Shown here one piece after another: positions 5,941 through 8,326 of a DNA stretch of 8,326 nucleotides. A program made the position numbers and the translations under genes. The notes beneath the pieces were generated by a model. The model did not search any database, was not told the DNA's origin, and saw only the letters and a program-made list of their open reading frames with translations. Source of the DNA: JBGVSA01 sp041807905 (GTDB taxonomy: Bacteria; Pseudomonadota; Gammaproteobacteria; Burkholderiales; Rhodocyclaceae). Numbering within the stretch: position 1 is the stretch's first letter; each line of letters starts with the position of its first letter. The DNA is taken from NCBI RefSeq assembly GCF_041807905.1, contig NZ_JBGVSA010000055.1, positions 1 to 8,326 of the forward strand. The letters run 5' to 3'.

Positions 5941-6894
5941 ATGAGTTCCAGTCTTGACCGCGCCGCCGCCGACATCGTACTGATCGTCGACGACGTACCG
6001 GAAAACCTTTCCGTACTGCACGACGCGCTGGACGAATCCGGCTACACGGTGCTGGTCGCCACCAATGGCGACGCCGCGCTGCAGCGCGCCCGGCAGGCAG
6101 TGCCGGACATCATTCTGCTCGACGCGATGATGCCGGGCATGGATGGCTTTGAAGTCTCGCGCCGGTTGAAGGCGGACTTTTCGACGCAACACATCCCGAT
6201 CATCTTCATGACCGGTCTGACCGAGACCGAGCACGTCATCGCGGCGTTTTCCGCCGGCGGCACGGACTACGTGACCAAGCCGATCCGCACCGGCGAGGTC
6301 ATTGCGCGCATCGCCACACACTTGTCGAGCGCGCGCCTCATGCGACAGGCGCGCAGTGCGCTCGACGCCTTCGGGCAGGCCACCATCGCCGTGCGCGTAG
6401 CGACCGGACGCGTCACGTGGCAGACGGCGCTCGGGCGTCAGTTGCTGATGCGCTACTTTGAAGGCGAAGCCGAAATGGCCCCCACCCCGGTGGTGCAATG
6501 GATCGATCAATCACTGGCGCGCCATGCGCACGCGCCGGATGCGCTGCTGCCACCGCTGGTGGTCGTGCAGGGCGCGCGACGGTTGATCTTCACTTTGCAC
6601 GATCAGACCGGCGACGGCGAATGGCTGCTGGTGCTGCGCGAAGAATCGGACGCCGCCGTCATCGACGCCCTCATGGCCGCGTTCCGCCTCACGCAGCGCG
6701 AAGCGGAAGTGCTGTACTGGGTGATCAAAGGCAAGACCAACAAGGACATCGCCGACATCTTCGGCAGCAGCCCGCGGACGGTGCACAAGCATCTGGAACA
6801 CGTCTTCGAAAAGCTCGGCGTCGAAACCCGCACCGCCGCCGCCAACCTGGCGATGAGCAAGGTCCGCGCGGCGCAGCCCGGCCGGGAGTCTTGA
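5941..6894 (+). CDS. LuxR/NarL-type response regulator with an extra middle domain
   Basis: A 317-residue cytoplasmic DNA-binding regulator, about 100 residues longer than a typical NarL/FixJ regulator. Residues 11-128 are a canonical receiver: Asp17/Asp18, phospho-acceptor Asp61 in LLDAMMPGMDG, Thr91 and Lys113 (TKP). Residues about 140-235 form a mixed alpha/beta segment with no motif I can name, possibly PAS-like. Residues 247-306 are a LuxR-type helix-turn-helix (LTQREAEVLYWVIKGKTNKDIADIFGSSPRTVHKHL...). I chose ATG 5941 because GGAG at 5928-5931 lies nine bases ahead. ATG 5932 is too close to that site, and a GTG at 5878 would add 21 residues unlike a receiver start. The gene lies 149 bases after the hybrid kinase on the same strand and is its likely output partner. 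With a receiver already in the kinase, the phosphate may pass directly from His695 or via a phosphotransfer protein encoded elsewhere. Target promoters are unknown. Confidence 0.9.
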   Translation: MSSSLDRAAADIVLIVDDVPENLSVLHDALDESGYTVLVATNGDAALQRARQAVPDIILLDAMMPGMDGFEVSRRLKADFSTQHIPIIFMTGLTETEHVIAAFSAGGTDYVTKPIRTGEVIARIATHLSSARLMRQARSALDAFGQATIAVRVATGRVTWQTALGRQLLMRYFEGEAEMAPTPVVQWIDQSLARHAHAPDALLPPLVVVQGARRLIFTLHDQTGDGEWLLVLREESDAAVIDALMAAFRLTQREAEVLYWVIKGKTNKDIADIFGSSPRTVHKHLEHVFEKLGVETRTAAANLAMSKVRAAQPGRES

Positions 6895-7036
6895 GCCAAA
6901 GCGATCGTCTTTGCCATGTTGGTCGAAGGCTTGGCTCCCATTGCCTGCCGACGCGTTCAGGCCCATGCGCACGGTCGCGCCAGCCGGCCGCCTTGGCCGC
7001 CCGCCGTCCTGGCTCGGACGCCGGCGTACGCGCGGC

Positions 7037-7297
7037 CTACCCGAATCGCAGTTTCATCACGAGGATCATTCCTGACAGTGCGAATGTGATCGCATTGGCG
7101 ATGATCAACGGCCACGCGCCGATCAAGAATCCATAGATCAGCCAGCAACCCACGCCAGTCACGAAGACGCAATACATCCCGAGCGACACGCCCTTGGCCG
7201 ACCGCGTTTTCCAGATCAGCCATGCCTGCGGCAGAAACGACACTGTCGTAAGGCAAGCGGCAAGAAAACCAAGCAATTCGATGAGTAGACGAGTCAT
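7037..7297 (-). CDS. SemiSWEET family sugar transporter
   Basis: An 86-residue membrane protein with three helices, about residues 5-27, 38-58 and 63-82, which is one triple-helix bundle as in bacterial SemiSWEETs. These work as homodimers and move sugars such as glucose or sucrose down their gradient. Helix 1 carries the family PQ motif (FLPQAW, Pro23-Gln24). Helix 2 has the Trp52/Tyr55-Gly56 region, and helix 3 has Asn68, at the place of the conserved substrate-contacting Asn. A KGVSLGMY segment opening helix 2 is also typical. On the minus strand GAGG (plus positions 7308-7311) sits ten bases before the ATG, supporting this start. The gene is convergent with the response regulator and divergent from the GH105-type hydrolase gene, which suggests sugar or uronate export/import linked to glycan breakdown. 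The substrate is not readable from sequence. Confidence 0.88.
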   Translation of the reverse strand: MTRLLIELLGFLAACLTTVSFLPQAWLIWKTRSAKGVSLGMYCVFVTGVGCWLIYGFLIGAWPLIIANAITFALSGMILVMKLRFG

Positions 7298-7515
7298 GCC
7301 GACACGACCTCGCGTCGCGGCACGTGCTGTTGGCGGCTGGCCATGCTGAGGCTCCCTGAGATGACTGCCCGCAGCTTACAAACGATTCCTTGGGGCGACC
7401 TTCGATTTCCCGCCACAAAGGCGCGCCCGTGGCAGAAAAAGCAAGGCGTCGAGGACGGTGGGAACGATAGCGTATCGACCGCACCATCACAGGCATATCC
7501 GGGAGAAGCACCACC
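7298..7515. promoter_or_regulatory. Divergent intergenic region of the SemiSWEET and glycoside hydrolase genes
   Basis: This 218-base gap must hold the start signals for both divergent genes. It contains the GAGG ribosome site of the SemiSWEET gene (7308-7311, minus strand), a dyad at 7465-7477 (listed separately) and GGGAGA (7501-7506) ahead of the hydrolase ATG. I could not pick convincing -35/-10 pairs by eye, and no small gene is supported. Confidence 0.55.
7465..7477. promoter_or_regulatory. Candidate operator dyad CGATA-GCG-TATCG
   Basis: CGATA (7465-7469) and TATCG (7473-7477) are perfect inverted half-sites around GCG, 38 bases before the hydrolase start. The position and form (inverted half-sites with a CG-containing centre) fit the binding site of a LacI- or GntR-like sugar regulator, as is common beside such hydrolases. 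The regulator gene is not in the window, so this is a guess from position and symmetry. Confidence 0.3.
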
Positions 7516-8326
7516 ATGGCAGCAAATCATGCGGCGTCCGTCACGCCCGTCATCATCCACGGCCACATCGGCCGGCTCGTCGACAATCTCATCAACATCA
7601 AGGACGAAACGGGAGAGTTCCTGCTGCGGCTCGATGACGGACGCGTCGTCGACACCAAGGGCTGGAACGATTGGGAATGGACCCACGGCATCGGCCTGTA
7701 CGGGTTGTATCGCTACTACGACCAGACGCTCGACGCCAGGACGCTGGCAATCATCGAGGAATGGTTCCGCAATCGCTTCAAGGCAGGCACGCCGACCAAG
7801 AACATCAATACGATGGCCGCCATGCTGACGCTGGCCTACCTGTACGAGCGCACTGGCAACAGCAGCTACCGCCCGTATCTGGAAGTGTGGTCCGATTGGG
7901 TCATGCACGACATGCCGCGTACCGAGGACGGCGGATTCCAGCATGTCGTGTACGAGCGCGCCAATGACCAGCAGCTTTGGGACGACACGCTGATGATGAC
8001 GGTCATGCCGTTGGCCAAGATCGGTCTGGTGCTGGGTCGCCCCGAATACGTCGAAGAGGCCAAGCGCCAGTTTCTCATCCACATCAAGTACCTGTTCGAT
8101 ACGAAGACCGGATTGTGGTTTCATGGCTGGACATTCGAGGGGCGCCACAATTTCGCGAACGCGCGTTGGGCACGCGGCAATAGCTGGATCACCATCGCCA
8201 TCCCGGAGTTCATCGAATTACTGGGCCTGGCGGAAGGCGATCACCTGCGGGAATTCCTGCTGGATACACTGCGGGCCCAGGTCAATGCGCTGGCACGCCT
8301 GCAGGATACGAACAGCGGTCTGTGGC
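7516..8326 (+). CDS. GH105/GH88-type unsaturated uronyl hydrolase (3' end outside the window)
   Basis: The frame runs from ATG 7516 to the window end without a stop, giving 270 residues of what is normally a 350-400 residue (alpha/alpha)6-barrel enzyme. Such enzymes (YteR/RhiN type) remove the unsaturated uronic acid that polysaccharide lyases leave at the end of oligosaccharides, for example from rhamnogalacturonan. Matching features are DWEWTHGIGLYGLYRYY (52-68), TKNINTMAAMLTLAYLYERTG (94-114), QLWDDTLMMTVMPLAKIG (153-170) with Asp157 as likely catalytic acid, GLWFHGW (199-205) with His203, and ANARWARGNSW (214-224). GGGAGA at 7501-7506 is a good ribosome site nine bases from the ATG. There is no signal peptide, so it should act in the cytoplasm on imported oligosaccharides. 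The divergent SemiSWEET gene and a candidate operator upstream support a role in glycan use. The precise uronide substrate (GH105 versus GH88) is not certain. Confidence 0.88.
   Translation, partial: MAANHAASVTPVIIHGHIGRLVDNLINIKDETGEFLLRLDDGRVVDTKGWNDWEWTHGIGLYGLYRYYDQTLDARTLAIIEEWFRNRFKAGTPTKNINTMAAMLTLAYLYERTGNSSYRPYLEVWSDWVMHDMPRTEDGGFQHVVYERANDQQLWDDTLMMTVMPLAKIGLVLGRPEYVEEAKRQFLIHIKYLFDTKTGLWFHGWTFEGRHNFANARWARGNSWITIAIPEFIELLGLAEGDHLREFLLDTLRAQVNALARLQDTNSGLW

Noticed and set aside
6893..6937. GAGCCAA/TTGGCTC stem overlapping the regulator stop codon, as a terminator
   Set aside because: The 7-bp stem encloses a 31-base loop with no T tract, and it competes with a smaller CAAAG/CTTTG stem (6897-6913); too weak to call.
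6984..7000. Direct GGCGGCC repeats (minus strand) after the SemiSWEET gene
   Set aside because: Short GC-rich direct repeats of this kind are expected by chance in such DNA, and they form no terminator-like hairpin with a T tract.
7294..8148. 284-residue minus-strand frame overlapping the divergent region and the hydrolase
   Set aside because: It conflicts with the well-supported GH105-type gene and has no recognisable domain or ribosome site.

Overview
The window looks like chromosomal DNA from a GC-rich proteobacterium, most likely a Xanthomonadales (Rhodanobacteraceae/Xanthomonadaceae) or a Burkholderiales relative. The reasons are the high GC and codon use of the right-hand 6 kb, a contact-dependent-inhibition toxin tail of the ELYN type, and an intergenic hairpin repeat that I remember as a common dispersed element in Xanthomonadaceae genomes. 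No rRNA, tRNA, CRISPR array or transposase is visible.

Left part (1-1292): the 3' end of a CdiA/filamentous-haemagglutinin-type protein whose body probably lies upstream, followed with an ATGA overlap by a small two-helix membrane protein that is the obvious immunity candidate. By hand count the GC content is 150/240 (62.5%) before position 240 and 376/780 (48%) from 241 to 1020. The step falls at the DLYN motif, as expected for an exchangeable toxin/immunity cassette.

Positions 1293-1872 (580 bases) hold no convincing gene. They contain a cluster of TGGGTA hexamers, a hairpin-rich block resembling a dispersed repeat, and two copies of a GAAAGGGCCTTTC-like palindrome. A short GNAT acetyltransferase gene follows (1873-2295).

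Middle part (2375-6894): a 1138-residue membrane hybrid sensor kinase. Its N-terminal half is a complete 12-helix NCS1 (nucleobase/cation symporter) transporter, followed by an eight-cysteine cluster, two more membrane helices, a histidine kinase core, a receiver and a helical tail. The next gene on the same strand encodes a LuxR-type response regulator with an uncharacterised middle domain. The two look like a transporter-sensor signalling pair, analogous in design to CbrA (SSS transporter plus kinase) but with another transporter family. The stimulus and target genes cannot be read from this window.

Right part (7037-8326): a SemiSWEET small sugar transporter on the minus strand, divergent from a GH105/GH88-type unsaturated glucuronyl/galacturonyl hydrolase gene that runs off the window end. 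The shared 218-base region between them carries a candidate operator dyad. This suggests the edge of a pectin or uronate-oligosaccharide utilisation locus.
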